Shown: positions 1 to 12,982, counted from the stretch's first letter. The stretch: DNA of 64,000 bases from Anas platyrhynchos (GCF_047663525.1 NC_092588.1:147417501-147481500), one strand, 5' to 3'. Translations and numbers: made by a program. The notes: generated by a model from the letters alone, not told the origin.

Positions 1-166
1 GGGGCGAAGCCGTCTCGGCGGCAGGAGTTGCTAACGCCGCAGCGCTGCTTTCTCTCCCTCTCTTCCCCGCCCGGGGCAGGCTGAGGGGAGGCCACGCGTT
101 AGGAAGCGAGGGTGAGAAAAGGAAAGGAGGCACGGAGGATGAGAGGCCGTTTGCGGCCAGGCCGCG

Positions 167-194
167 AAAAAAAAAAAAAAAGAAAAAAAAAAAA
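167..194. repeat. A-rich run in PFKP intron 1
   Basis: This is a run of 15 A, one G and 12 A on the + strand, an isolated homopolymer inside the CpG island. It lies within intron 1 of the minus-strand phosphofructokinase gene and would be poly-U in that transcript. No function is evident. Confidence 0.8.
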
Positions 195-431
195 GAAGGG
201 TTATCTTTTAAACGATCTTAGTACGAGATAGCAACAGGAGGCGCAGGACCCCCACACCCCCTCCAGGCTCCCTCGAGGCCGTTCGCGGAGCCTCTCCCCC
301 GCCGTGCCCCAGCCGGAGCAGCCTCCCCCAGCCACCCCGTCCCTCCATCCGCCCCCCGGAGAGGGGGAATTCCCCCCTGCTCGCCCCCCCCAGCCTTCCT
401 CCCCCTCTCCTCATCCTCCCTCCGGGCTCAC

Positions 432-516
432 CCTGGGCATCGCCGCCGCTGGTGAGCACGCCGATGGCTTTCCCGGTGCCCGAGAGGTTCTCGAAGAACT
501 TGGGCTGGTGATCCAT
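432..516 (-). CDS. PFKP: 6-phosphofructokinase, platelet type: first coding exon (partial gene)
   Basis: This is the first coding exon of ATP-dependent 6-phosphofructokinase, the cytosolic glycolytic enzyme that phosphorylates fructose 6-phosphate. It encodes 28 full codons plus one base, ending in GKAIGVLTSGGDAQ. That segment is the nucleotide-binding start of eukaryotic PFK; the GGD of the N-terminal ATP site is visible. The preceding FFENLSGTGKAIG matches PFKP better than the muscle or liver isoforms. The ATG sits in a strong context (GCGCCATGG). The exon ends at 432 with a canonical GTGAGC donor on the minus strand, splitting the next glycine codon, as expected for this family. All later exons lie beyond position 1, outside the window. 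The isoform call rests on about 12 residues, so PFKP is likely but not certain; membership of the PFK family is secure. Confidence 0.88.
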
Positions 517-1030
517 GGCGCCGGCCGGGGGGGGACCGGGCGGAGGTCGCTGAGGGAGCCCCTGGCCTCGGGGCTCTGCCCTGCTGCCCGGCGCCTCGAC
601 TCCGCCGAGCGCTCGGCCTCCGCGGAAAACAAGTTTAAAATAAAATAAAAGAAAGGATTAAAATATAAAGCGGTGCTGGTGTGGCTTTACAGACGGGTGT
701 ATGAAAAATAAGGGGTAGCTGGGTGCCAGAGGGCGGGGAGAGAGAGAAAGAGGCGAAGAGAGCGCGAGCGAGACCAGAGGAGGCGCAGCGCACACCGCAG
801 CCTCGCCGCGCTGCCTCCCCCGGCTCCGGCTGACAGCGCGGCCCGGTAACGCCCCTAACGCCCCGCCGCCACGGGCGGTTGACGGGCGGGCCGGGGAGCC
901 AATGGGCGGCCGAGGTGCCGGAGCGAGCGGAGGCCGTTACGGCGGCGGGGCGGGGCCGGGAGGGGTGGGGGCGTGAGGGGTCTGGCGTGGGGGCTGAGGC
1001 GGGGGAGGGGCTGCAGGTGGGGGCGGGAGG

Positions 1031-1118
1031 ACCCTTCCCTTCCTCTCCCTTCCCTTCCCTTCCCCTCCCTTCCCTTCCCTTCCCTTCTCTTCTTCCCTCT
1101 TTCCCTCTTTCCCTTCCC
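1031..1118. repeat. Polypyrimidine (CCCTT)n tract at the edge of the CpG island
   Basis: About 88 bp consist almost only of C and T on the + strand, mostly CCCTT pentamers with some CCTT and CTCTT interruptions. Pyrimidine-only mirror tracts like this near promoters can adopt triplex structures. Here it lies about 500-600 bp upstream of the PFKP start codon. Open frames across it on both strands are artefacts of the pentamer. Confidence 0.85.
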
Positions 1119-1130
1119 GGTGGCAGCACC

Positions 1131-3756
1131 TCTGACTGGCCTCGTGTCCCAGGGCCTGCTCGGTGTCTGCTCTGTCAGGTCTTTGTCCCTCTTTCTGCCC
1201 TCCCCATCCCTCCTGAGGTATTTATTGCTGCACTGCAGGCACTCAGGCACACGTAGGGAAGTGGAGTTGTTGCCTGTGAGCGTGCACAGTTCGCAGACAA
1301 GTGTTGAGTCTGAGGGAGCAGTGGAGGCCAAGCAGATGGCAGAAGTTACATAGGAAGCCCCTGTCTTTCTGCCCTGCCTTCTGTTCCACACTGATAAAGA
1401 AGTGCTCTCTTAAACTCACTTCATTATAATATCTCATTGGACCAAACCAGTATGATTATGTTCATCGCTGTAACATGCCCGTGATTGTAGCAGAAACAGC
1501 TTAAGCCCCTGATTTTGTTAATTCAAGTAGATACTAATGTGTTATCCCATAAACAGTTCTGTCTGGAACTTAGCATGAGTAAAAGTATTTGCAGAATCAG
1601 GGACCAAGTTACTCGCCCAAAATTATAAAGCAAGTCAGGGAGAGAGTCAGGAACAGAAGCAAAATGCTGACTCAAGTTTTATACCTTAATAGCTGTAATA
1701 ATTATTGTTTTTATTCAACATCTACATCACATCTTAGACTTAATTCTCATTCTAAAAATACACGTTCTCATCCTGTCAACTTTCACACAGTCACAGGCAG
1801 AAGCGCAGTCATTTAAGTACTTCAGTCAATATTACTCATAGGTAAATGTTTCAAGAAATTGTACCTGCAAAGAGATATCTGCACGTACTATATGGGCACC
1901 GCGTATGTGCAAATCTTCTCAGAGGCTAAAATGAGTGTATAATTTGACAATGGAAAAGACACGTTTCCAAGTAGTTTGCATACCCCAAACATCTTTTCTG
2001 TGTAAGTAGCTGCAAAAACTATTCAATAGGGAATGTACTGTATTATATCTGAGGAGAGTTTTGAGTCATACAGTGTAACAAAGATAACTTTTATTATAGA
2101 AATATATAAGCCCTGTAAAGTCCTGCTTTGATCATCTCTGTTTTGAACTGGAGTTGCATCAGTTTCTTGAAGAGCAGCTCTGCAAAAGCTAACTTAACAT
2201 TTTAAAATTCAGGGCTTGATACAAAGCCTGTAAAATCAATAGGAAGGTCTTAGGCTAATATAAAGTATTGCAACAACTTCAAGATAATGGACCAGTGATA
2301 ATTTGTTATCTGAAGAATAGCCTGAGGAAGTTTTGCATTGATTCTTCTTGCTTTGGTGCAGATACTTAGCCCATCTTTGGAATTGATTCATTTTGCTTTA
2401 TTCTTTGTAATTAAAGCATTCACACTTTGTCTTGAAGGAGACTTGTCCCCTTTGCTTCCAGATATACCCTTGATGCTGTGGAGTTATGACTTTCTGAAAA
2501 CATTTTTTTCTCCAATAGCCTTATGGTACATAAAGAATTCAGTCCTTGTAAGTGATGTAATTTTCCCCTCCCTTGTGGAGGGGCCTGTGATTTCACTTCA
2601 TCATTTATTATAGCTACTCATTGTTCTTTAGGAGAGCTCTCAGGAGAGAGTTATATTTTGTCTGTGTAAAGTCTAATAACAGAGGTGGGAGGAGAGGAAA
2701 AGATGTGGAACTGTTTGTTCTCGAGGCTGTCTTGATGTACTTAAATATATTCTGGTACTACTGTTGCCAATAATCTTAAAAGGCTTGGCTTGAATATTGG
2801 AGATTGTTAGGGAAAACAATCTCGTTTAACCCTGTGGGGTATAGTTGCAATGTAGTTAGGTACAGGCACATAAATCTTACTGACACGGAGAGAATAGGCT
2901 TTTGTGAGATATGCAAACCGATCATGAAAAAAATGCATATCTGAGTAAAATCTCAGCAGTTAAGCTGCACACTACATTAAGTGCTCTAATTGTCCTCTTA
3001 CTATAACACTTAATACAATCAGTTTACATGGATAAGGACAGCACAGGTGGGTTTTGACTGTTCCCTGATACTGACTGTTGCAGGTAGGCAAGAGGAGAAG
3101 AATGTGGTTAGACTGTGTGTTCCTCAGGCCATCTAGATCAAGGCTTCTTTAAATCCTGTCACTACCTAAGAAATCCTGATGGATCCTTTAAAAATACTTT
3201 CAGTTGCTGCCTGCCTCAACTTACTGTGCAAATATTGTTAAACAATGTTGTGACTTTGAATTATAAAGTTGTTCATATTGTGGATGTAGTATCATAGATG
3301 CATCCAGTATTTCATTTAACTTCCATGGAAATCAAGTTAAATTAAGAAGAAAAAGCCTTTCCAAAAGATTATTGCATAAGTAGCATAGCAGAGTATAATT
3401 AATTTTTAATAAATTTCCAGCTTTTAGTACCTGAAAACTGAAGGTCCAATTGAAATAATTTTCTACTGCTAGATCTTTCTTTCATATGTGGATTCTCTGC
3501 CGTCTAGTAGTATTTTAGCCCACACTTCAAGTTTTTATAATGAGATTATAGAAGCTGTCTCTTCTGCTCAGCTACCATGAGACTTATGGATCATAAATTC
3601 ATTGATTTATTATTTAATAATAATCATTTATTATTATTAAAATATTGTTTATAAAATATTAAAAACAGGCAGAAAACAGAGGATGGGGTGGAAAGATTTA
3701 TAGAAATTATGTCACTTAAAAATGAATCAGGATAGACACAATGCACAGTTTGGTGT
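1131..3756. other. Intergenic stretch without a supported gene
   Basis: CpG density falls sharply after about 1130 and the sequence becomes ordinary AT-rich intergenic DNA. I see no open frame with family resemblance, no paired splice sites enclosing a plausible reading frame, and no clear transposon. A short AT-rich tract with ATT/ATA repeats lies at about 3600-3665. An unrecognised non-coding transcript divergent from the PFKP promoter cannot be excluded. Confidence 0.5.
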
Positions 3757-4043
<287 letters not shown>

Positions 4044-7000
4044 TCATTGGTTTGTCATTTCTGGGAAGAAGGAGACAGGGATTTCTGTTAGAGAACAGAT
4101 TACTTTATTTCTTTAATACTGTGGTATTCCCTCCCTATATCTTGCATACAAACCCTTGTGCTTCTTAGTCTGTCTTTTTCCAATTTGTTTTCACCCTTCA
4201 ATTGCATCATTCTAAGAGTGTAAATGTAGTACAGCAGCTGGATTCCCGTATTTTGTTTGTTTGTTTTTCATTTTTCTCTTTCATAATGACAGTACTACTA
4301 TGCCGATGTCCATAAGTCTTCCTTTATGCTAGAAATAAAAGGTGTAAATGAAAATAAATCTGGACCTAGTATGGGGCAAGAGGTATAAGAAAATCTTCAA
4401 GAGATTTGAAGAAAGGTCTTGCTGTTAGGAATAGCTGAGGATGAAAGAGAGATGAGGGCAATGGAAACAAACACAGATTTGAGAAGGGGATGTGATTGTA
4501 TCCAGAATAGTTAAGTCTTCTAGTAAATATTCATATGATTTTTTAATGTATTTTTGTGTTTTCCATCTCTACCTGGTAGTGATTTTGCTAGGTGGAGAGT
4601 TGACAGAGTCATGGAGAGGAATGTACTTAAAACTCCGACGTACACAGACATTATGGAAAAGGTAATCAAAATATTAATCTGTTACTTCCCAGGAAAATGC
4701 AGTAAAATAATTTTCATTATGAAGATAGATAATGTCCTGAGTCACTATAATATCAGCTTTTAACAGAGATAAAGAGTAGTATCACTGGTTTGTGAATATG
4801 CCCATTTTACGCAGGGACAAATAAAGCCCTTATACTAAGTGTAAGCTATTTAAACTGACCAAAGTCAGCTGAGGAAGTGGGAGTGGGAAAAAGTGTCAAC
4901 TATAAAAGTATGTTATCTTATTTTCAGAGAGGGATAATAATATAAAGTCACTGTATTAATCATGAAGGAAAGTCATTTACTGAACTTCAGCTACAACTTT
5001 TTTTTTTTTTTTTAATGTCAAATGGCTGTTGCTTTGAATTTCTTGTACCTGACTATTCACTTGAGAGTTCCGATACTAATCTAAAGCATTAATGAAAGTC
5101 CCAGTAAAACCAAGCAACAAGACGTTTTGATGGTACTTAAATCAATCTCTGTATAAAGGAAAACACAAATCTAATCCCTAAATTTGCTTAAATATAAGTG
5201 TTCTTAATTAAAAATTAGCTTATTTCAAAAAGCTAATAATCTGATAAAGCAATAGCAAGTTAATTCCTAGAAGAAATATCTTTAATAAGAATATTGCTAT
5301 ATCACTTCAAAACCAAGAGATATTGATCAACTTTTACTAGCTTTCAACTGGTAGTTTTTTATAGAAGATATTGCATAAATGGCTATATGGAAAAAGTGTC
5401 AGTTTGGTCTTTACACCAGAGAGTTATTTCTTCCATTGTAAAATCACGTTTTCTTAAATAACACATACTAGAGTTTGTAATCCATGCTCAGTTGTTTCAT
5501 TATGTGGCACTGTTTTGTATTTTGTTTGTTTGTTTGTTTGTTTGCTTGTTTTTCTCCTGCTTCAGCTGTTAAACTCACTGTTCAGTGCCACCATCAAACA
5601 AATACTGTTAACATGATATATATTTTTAGGTTATCTAGTTTATCTACCCTTCAAACTTTGATTCTTGAAAAACGTGTTTTAAGACCTTAGAAATATATTT
5701 TCCATCATTTTAACATGATCCATGTAACTCTGGAGCCCACTTCTTAAACTAAAAATATGTTTTTATTGTTTTATTGGGAAGGAAAATTCAAGACTATGCT
5801 AAGCACCACCCAAAATATTGCAGATCAAAGAGGATTTGTGTTATGAAAGACGTGTTGTGTCAGATATACAAGGCTTGGAATGATTGAGCCATGCTAGTCA
5901 TACATGTATCATAATTGCTCAGTTTAAAAAAAAAAAATCAGAAACAGAAAAAACTGCCTAAGAAGCTTCTTTAAAAGAAAACACTGTGGTAATTAAATGG
6001 TTGGTGAATCACACAATTGACTAAATTATTTCTTGTATTTTGGGGAAGAAGAATACGTAAGTTTGTCTTTCTCACCTAGAGAACTTCCACATTGAGACAT
6101 CATTTGGTGCCACAGGATAATTTGTAAGCTATGAGCCACCAAAGGTACGTGTCTGGTTGGGAAATGACTAGGGTCATGTATACATGTTCATAGTTCACGT
6201 GAAAAGTATATAGACTAATGATGCTATTCTTGGAATATGGTGAGTCTACAGTTTTCTTTTAAGCAGCATGAATTATCTCAAGTTATTGAGGAGAAATCTT
6301 ATCGTCTATGTCATGTGAATGACATGCTTATGTATTTTATTGCTCAATATAAAAATATAAACAATCCTTAGAACATTGTCTGGTACAGAGGACTTCTTAT
6401 ATATGAGTGTCCTAATTACTTGATTATTAGATGGTATTATCCTTTGAACAGTATTTCTGGATTAGTGAATCTTTGTAACAGCTTCAGAATAAGAGTTAGC
6501 GTCCTCATCCAAAAAATAAATAAATAAAAATATCCTCCTGACTCTCCTGACTGACAGGTCAGATTGTGGTGAAAGGCTTCAATGTACTTGGGCAAAAGAG
6601 GGAGTTGATCTTAGTTCAGTTTCTGGTCATGTGCTGTAATTGTTAGGCTATATTATATGAGAGGTAAGCATTGTGGAATTTTATGTGGAGGTCACTTCTG
6701 ATACAGATGATATTTAAGAGTTCTCTGAAAATTTATTCTATCATATTCTTCAGACGAGTTTGGCTGGAATACTGCTTTGGCTTTTGTTTCCAACAAGGTA
6801 TGAATACAGGAGACATCAGCGAACTGCGTATGTGGATTGGAGCCAAATTGGTAATTTAGCCTGAGGCTGTTTCTGATTTTTTCCCTCAGCAGACTTCATG
6901 GAAATAACTGCAAGGGGGAAAAAATCTGGAAAACTAGGTATAAATCAGGGTTGCTTAAGGAAAGAGTAACCACTTCCCCATTTTATGACACTGGGGGTCA

Positions 7001-7387
7001 TTAAAAACAAAAACAGATTTGTTATGCTCCTTTAAAATTATGTAACGTTTTTATATTTCAAGAAATAGACTACAGTAAGTAATGATCTGATTTAATTCAA
7101 TTCGTTTGGTAAGTGTAACTTTGTTTCTTCCTTAATATAATATCTGATGTCCTACAAACATCAAAATTGTTGTTACCTTTCTCAAAGACTTGAATTTTAT
7201 ATTTTATTCTCCTAAATTAACAAGACAATGTAATTAGTGTAATATAAATTTGATTATACAATTACTAATCAGATGAATTAAAACATGTAGTTCTCCCAAA
7301 TATTTGTAGGCTACATGCAGCAGTTTCCGTGTTACTAGATAATTTCAGTTTATCTAAAATTTAACTAAAATTAAACTAATTGACACT
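4044..7387. other. Intergenic AT-rich stretch
   Basis: No supported gene. Contents noticed: a T-run at about 4997-5013, a (TTTG)n tract at about 5520-5550, and scattered short AT-rich runs. Open frames here are short and show no recognisable domains. Confidence 0.5.
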
Positions 7388-8700
7388 AGAATAATGCAGG
7401 TTGGAAGGTACCTGACAAGATCACCTGGTCCAATCTTTTGTGGAAAAGGGGACTTAGATGAAATTATCTAGTGCTCTGTCCAGGTGCATCTTGAAAACTT
7501 CCGGTGTTGGGGACTCCAACACATCTCTGGGGAGATTGTTCCAATGACTGATTGTTCTCACTGTAAAATATTTCTCTCTTGTATCAAGATGAAACCTTTC
7601 TTGGTGCAAGGCTTACACCTGTTGCCCCTTGTTCTTTCCATGTGGCTCCTTGTGATGAGAAAGCCTCCGTCTTTGTAGCCACCCAGATGAATAGAGTGGG
7701 ATGATCATTTCTCTGCCTTTGCTGGTAATGTCTTTGCAAATGCAGCCCAGGGGCTGATTTGTTTTTGCTGCTGCAGCAGCACACTGCTGACTCATGTTCA
7801 GCTTGTTGTCCACCAGGACCTCAGGTCCATTTCAGCAAGGCTGCTCCCCAGCTACACAGATCCTACCTAGCCTGTAGCTCTTTGGTTATATCATCCCAGG
7901 TGCAGGACCTTGTGCTTGTCTTTGTTAAACTTCATCCAGTTCTTGCTTGCCCATTCTTTGAGCCGATCCAGGTCTCTCTGAAAGACAGCTCTCCCTTCTG
8001 ATGTGTCCACCTCACTGCCCAGTTTAGTGTCATCAGCAAACCTGGTGAGGGTTCTTTCAGTCCTATCATCTGGATCATTTATGAAGACATTGAACAGTGC
8101 AGGGCCCAGTACTGAACCTTGGGGAATTCTGGTTATAACTAGCTGCCAAGCTGAGTAAAAAAAGCGTTGATCACCACCCCCTGAGCACAGCCTGCTAGCC
8201 AATTTCCTACCCACCTTGCAGACCACCCATCCAGTCTGCATCTTGCCAGTTTGTCTAGAAGGGGGCTGTGGGAAACAGTGTCAAATGCCCTGTTGAAGTC
8301 CAGATATATAGTATCCACTGTTTTCCCCATGTCCACAAGAAGTGTTACTTTGTTAAGCAGGTGGTCCAGTTAGTCATGCATGCTTTTCCTTTGGTAAATT
8401 GTTTAGGCTTTTCTCAACCACCTGTTCATTTGGTTGGGAATAATTTCTAGGAGGACTCACTCCATTACTTTCCCAGGGACTGAAGTAAGACAAATGTGCT
8501 TGTAGTTTCCTGGGTCCTTTGGGGGGACTTGTAGATGAATGTGACGTTTGCCCTCTTTCAGTCATCAGTATTACTGCCTGATCTCCACTACTTTTCAGAA
8601 ATTTTAGACAGTGGCTTTGCAACAATGTCAGCCAATTCTCTTAACATCCTTGGGTGGATTTCACTTGGGCCCATAGATTTATCTGGGTTGAGCTCCAGAT
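7388..8700 (-). mobile_element. CR1 LINE fragment, minus orientation, with reverse transcriptase remnant
   Basis: On the minus strand the element reads from about 8700 down to its 3' end near 7388. A partial reading frame between about 8240 and 7890 carries the reverse transcriptase core FADDTK (about 8022-8043), preceded by an IPQGSVLGPALF block and followed by DLDRLKEWASKNWMKFN. This is the typical CR1 order. The frame is broken by stops and shifts elsewhere, so the copy is dead. The 5' end is truncated, as is usual for CR1. The 3' untranslated part (7400-7890) is diverged from the younger copies in this window, suggesting an older subfamily. Confidence 0.93.
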
Positions 8701-9682
8701 AAATCCTCCTATGAAGAAAAGCTGAGGGAGTTGGGGAGACAGCTCCCAGGACACCTCGTTGTGGCCTTTCAGTACTTAAAGGGGTCTTATAAAAAAGATG
8801 GAGAAGGACTCTTTACTCAGGTAGAGAATTGTCCTGGTTTCAGTTAGAACAGAATTAATTTTCTTCCTAGTAGCTGGTGGAATGATGTATTTTGGCTTAG
8901 GATGAGAAGAGTGCTGATAACACCCCGATGTTTTAATTGTTGCAGAGCAGTGCTTATACTAAGCCAAGGACATCTCAGTTTCTTGCTCTGTCCTGCCAAC
9001 AGGCAGGCTGGGGGTGCAGTAAGAGCTGGGAGGGGACAGACCCAGGACAGGTGACCCAAACTAGCCAAAGGGGTATTCCATACCATCTGATGTCATGCTA
9101 AACAATATATAGGGGTGGCTAGCCGGGAGAGGGGACCGGACTGCTCGGGGTTAGGCTGGGCATCGGTCAGCGGGTGGTGAGCAATTGCATTGTGCATCAC
9201 TTGTTTGTACATATTATTAGTGGTAGTACTATTGTCATCATTGTATTATTATTGTTATTGTTATTGTTATTGTTATTTTCCTGTCTTATTAAACTGTCTA
9301 TCTCAAACCCACGGGCTTCACTTTCCATTTCTCTCCCCCGTCCCAGAGAGGGAGGGGGGAGGGTGAGCGAATGGCTGCATGGTGTTTAGCTGCCGGCCAG
9401 GTTAAACCACAACAAGAATGATAGGACAAGGGGGAATGGTCTTAAACTAAAAGAGAATAGATTTAGATTAGACATTAGGAGAACATTTTTCACTGAAAAT
9501 ATAGTGAGGCACAGGCCAAGAGAAGTTGTGGATGCCCCATCCTTGGAGGTGTTCAAGGCCAGGCTGGATGGAGCCCTGGCCAATCTGATCTAGAGGGTGG
9601 CATCCCTGTCTATGGCAGAGGGGGTGGAGTTACATGATCTTTAAGGTCCTTTCCAACCTGAGCTATTCTATGATTCTATGAG
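8701..9682 (+). mobile_element. CR1 LINE 3' fragment, plus orientation, split by a solo LTR
   Basis: The two halves, about 8701-8829 and 9415-9682, join into one CR1 3' end when the LTR between them is removed. The left part encodes the end of ORF2; the right part holds the region around the stop codon, the short 3' untranslated region, and a terminal ATTCTATGATTCTATGA repeat ending at 9682. It abuts the oppositely oriented CR1 at about 8700, so the two truncated 5' ends face each other. It is inactive. Confidence 0.93.
8830..9414 (+). mobile_element. Solo LTR of an endogenous retrovirus (ERVL-like), with 5-bp target duplication
   Basis: A 585-bp unit begins TGTCCTGGTTTCAG and ends GTTAAACCACAACA, giving the canonical TG...CA ends. 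It is flanked by the direct repeat AGAAT (8825-8829 and 9415-9419). The host CR1 resumes directly after the second repeat, proving an insertion. A TATA-like AATATATAGG lies at about 9103-9112. A (TATTGT)n microsatellite (about 9240-9280) precedes CTTATTAAACTGTC, the kind of sequence seen near the R/U5 part of avian LTRs. No internal retroviral region or second LTR is present, so this is a solo LTR left by recombination. The family name is from memory of similar bird repeats. Confidence 0.9.
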
Positions 9683-12600
9683 CCTTAACATTCATATATA
9701 TATATATTGCTCTTAAGCACACCCAAAAACTCATTGTTAAACCAATATTGTCTCTAGTTTTGCTATCTTCCTTTCCCGCAACCTTCTTCCTTTGCCCTCC
9801 ATGGATTCTCCCCACAGAATTCCTCACTGCTGGACTCTCAGCATGTTGAAGTTGGCTCATCTAAGTACTGGCCTTTGGTGTGCTCAGCAAAACTATAAAC
9901 TTCACAATGATATGATTGCTGTTTCCAAGGCTACCGTTGGTAGTCATGCTGTCTAGTAAGTCCTCTCAGTTTGTGAGCAGTAAATCTGGCAATATGCTGT
10001 TCCTACTCAGCAGGTTCAGTGTCTGCAGCAGGAAGCAGTCCTCAGTGCATTCCAGAAAACTGATGGACAATTTGTGCAGTACCTTGTTGTTTTCCCAACA
10101 AATGTCCATTTGAAGTCACCCACGAGGACCAGATTTTGTTGGCCCAAGACTTCCTTGAGCAGACAAAGTAAGGTCCATGCCTTGACTTCAGCCAGCCATT
10201 GGTGATAGACTGTTCAAATAAAGTGGTATGACTGCACTTTTTATTATAGCTGCAGTGACCTTCATCCTTCAAAGGCTCTTCTTATTCATTGTAGTTTCTT
10301 ACTGATGGATTGAAAGAGAATTCTAAGCTCAAAATATCTGAACTTAATGGAAACATTAATTCTGGGGTTTGAGAGGCGGGGAGAGAGTATAAATGGTCAC
10401 AATGGAATGTGTTCCAGAGTTTACAGGCCATCTTTGTCTCCTCCACAAACTCTCTGTGGAGCAGAGCACCACAAAGTTGTCTTTCCACAGGACTGAGGAG
10501 ACTAGAAAAGGAATTTTGGCAGTAAAGCAGACAGTGGGGATCTGCATTACAGTTTGTGCATTAGCAGCCCGCAGTTTCTGAGAGAGAGATCGGAAGTACT
10601 TAAAAAATCAATAAAGTTAGATATTTGCTCCAGATAATTTACACTTCAAGAAGCAGACTTTACCTTTGATTTTTTGTTGTTGTTTTGCTATTGTGTCATG
10701 AATAATGTATAACAGCAAAGATTGTTTCTTCGAGAGAGCATCACAGTTCTTACTTATGCTGTTTCTTGATCAGTCAATATTTCTTGTTCTCAGCTGTGTG
10801 CTTTTTTTCTTACTCCTTTTCCTCCTTGCTACAGCTTACTTTCATTTTTCTCTCTCTCTCGTTGTTTTTTTTTTTTTTTTTTTTTTTTCTTTTTCCCTAC
10901 CGTATATTTTTCTTTTTTACCTTTCTTGTTATCTTTTTTGTTTCTTTTCTTCCTTACACTGAAGATGGGAAGAAACTCAGATTTTTCAAATCCAAAGATA
11001 GTGTTAGTGTAGAGATGAACTGGTACAAATAGCATATTTCTAATATGCTATTAATATGTTAAATATTTTTTATGACACTGATTGGAGATCATAATTGATT
11101 GTGAAAACTATGTAATATTTCCATATGTGGAAGAAAGAAATAGCCTTTAATGACTAGCAGAGTAATTTCATTTATCAGATGCCAATCTGGATGCCTTATG
11201 CAATGTGGTCTGTTTTCTTTTTATGAAAGGAATTAGTAACATCTCCTTTCTCCTTTTCTTAAAAATTCAAATAGTTAGATGTCATATATTTAATACTAAT
11301 TCCTTGTAAAAATGCATTTATGTGTATCCTTTGCTCAAAGAAATACCAGGAGTTTTATCCCACATTCCGCCACACAGAACAAAATAAACAAACAATCAAA
11401 GAAAACAACTGCATAAACATAGTGTCATATGCCAGAACCTACAGATAGAAATATTTTGGCATCTTTGAGAAATTAAGAAACATGTAAGTTGTTGGAGCAG
11501 AGTTAGGGTGGTGGATGGACAGGTTAAAAAAAATGTATTTGCTTTTCTTATAACATTGTAAATTCACATGGTATGTAGTATTTAAAAGTATGTGTTAGAT
11601 GTGCTCATGATAAACACATTTTAATATCTGGCTTTTTACATATATACATGTGTGTATATATATATATATAATTTTTTTTTCCCTGTAATTGGTTCTAATT
11701 CTTTGGAATGTCTTAGCAATGCGATAAAGTGCTCTTTGACTGCTTATGCAAGTGATCAAAGTCCTTTTATGATACATTTGAGCAATACCATTAGGAACAT
11801 TATGTCAAAATAATCATCATATCGTTAATAAATTGAATGGTGACTGTTGTGATGAGACATGGAGCATATTTAATGTTTACAGTAAATTATCCTAGGATCA
11901 TATTTTCTCTTCCAGAAAAGCACTGTTTCCTTGATTTCAAATACCAGTATTTGCTGCTGAGATTGAATGCCTCCCACAATCTCTTGTCCTTAAAATATGG
12001 ATGGTGTGCATCAAATAGCTTTTTTTAAGGAAAAATGTAGAATGCTGAAAAACAGGTGCCATAACAACAGCCTGCTGGAGAGGTTTTTCTTTTCAAATGA
12101 ATATCCTTCTTATCAAGAAGAAAAATGAATTTTCTACACAGATGCAAAATTAACTCTTATTAATCAACACCATATAAGATATTACATCTGCTGGTATTTG
12201 GCTTTCATTACTGCTTTCATGAATTTAGACCTTGATCAAATTAAATTTCACTATCAAATCACGAAGAACAAAATATTAGGTGAGCTCACAGCAACAGCTA
12301 ACTCAGTTTTGTGACATGCTGGAATAGCTTCTAAAGGAGTAAACAGGAGTAAGAGAGATTAGTTAGAGTTTGGGAATTAATGAGTGGTAGGCTAGAAGGC
12401 AATCAACTGACTCCCAGGGAAGAATATGCCCTACAAACTTAGTAGTATTTTAGGTATTTCTAAGAAACATTGCCTGTTGCCAGTGTAATTTCTCCATGAG
12501 TTTAGGATCTGCTCCAGTGAAGCATCATTCCATTTCAGTAGCACATAGTGATGTTCACCAAGCATTAATCAGACACCTCTGGCAAAGTGATTCCATTTTC

Positions 12601-12982
12601 CTGAGTGACTGGGAGGGATAAAAATGTCCATTCTACTCCTGAAACACTTTTGCTGCAATGCCATTGTCCTTATCTTCGGATCCGTATGTGCTTGTGGATC
12701 ACACATTAAATAAATCAAGTAGGTGTCTGCCTTATGGAGAAGACCTGATGCCTTACACTACCTAGGGTCAGACTATGATGGGTCACTGAAAGTTAAATAA
12801 GCAGAACAGAGGACAAAATTAATTACATAAGGGTAAATAAGACAGGAAGGGAGAGAGCAAAGATAATACTTGTTAGCAAAAATATTTTAATGTCTTCTTG
12901 ACTATCGTATTGACACCAATAAAAATAATTAATCAAGAATCATGATAGAATGAGAGCTGCTATGAGGAACATTCACTTATAT
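9683..12982. other. Intergenic stretch with a possible old repeat remnant
   Basis: No supported gene. An AT microsatellite lies at about 9696-9709. The block about 9880-10290, containing a GAAGTCACCCACGAGGACCAG segment, resembles antisense CR1 5' sequence found in many birds and is probably a very old, heavily mutated copy. A T-run lies at about 10866-10888 and a TA/TG tract at about 11638-11672. The remainder shows no recognisable structure. Confidence 0.45.

Larger units (their letters stand above)
1..1130. promoter_or_regulatory. CpG island covering the PFKP first exon and promoter
   Basis: Dense CpG dinucleotides and high G+C over about 1.1 kb contrast with the AT-rich remainder of the window. 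The island covers the start of intron 1 (1-431), the first coding exon, and the upstream (higher-coordinate) promoter side of a minus-strand gene. GC-box-like sequence lies at 941-960 and a CCAAT box followed by GGGCGG at 899-909. An AT-rich segment with a TATA-like core lies at about 635-670. I cannot fix the transcription start. Housekeeping glycolytic genes usually have such TATA-poor, CpG-rich promoters, so Sp1-type control is expected, but this is inference. Confidence 0.8.

Noticed and set aside
635..1391. Several overlapping open frames of 120-180 codons on both strands
   Set aside because: Low-stop GC-rich CpG island and pentamer repeat; proline/arginine/glycine-rich composition on both strands, no domain, no family resemblance.
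7891..8241. Reverse-transcriptase-like frame as a functional gene
   Set aside because: It is a 5'-truncated, frame-broken CR1 fragment with no start, endonuclease or complete polymerase.
10705..11032. Hydrophobic phenylalanine/leucine-rich frames suggesting a membrane protein
   Set aside because: Created by T-runs and TTC/CTT-rich sequence; no conserved pattern and no splice or promoter context.
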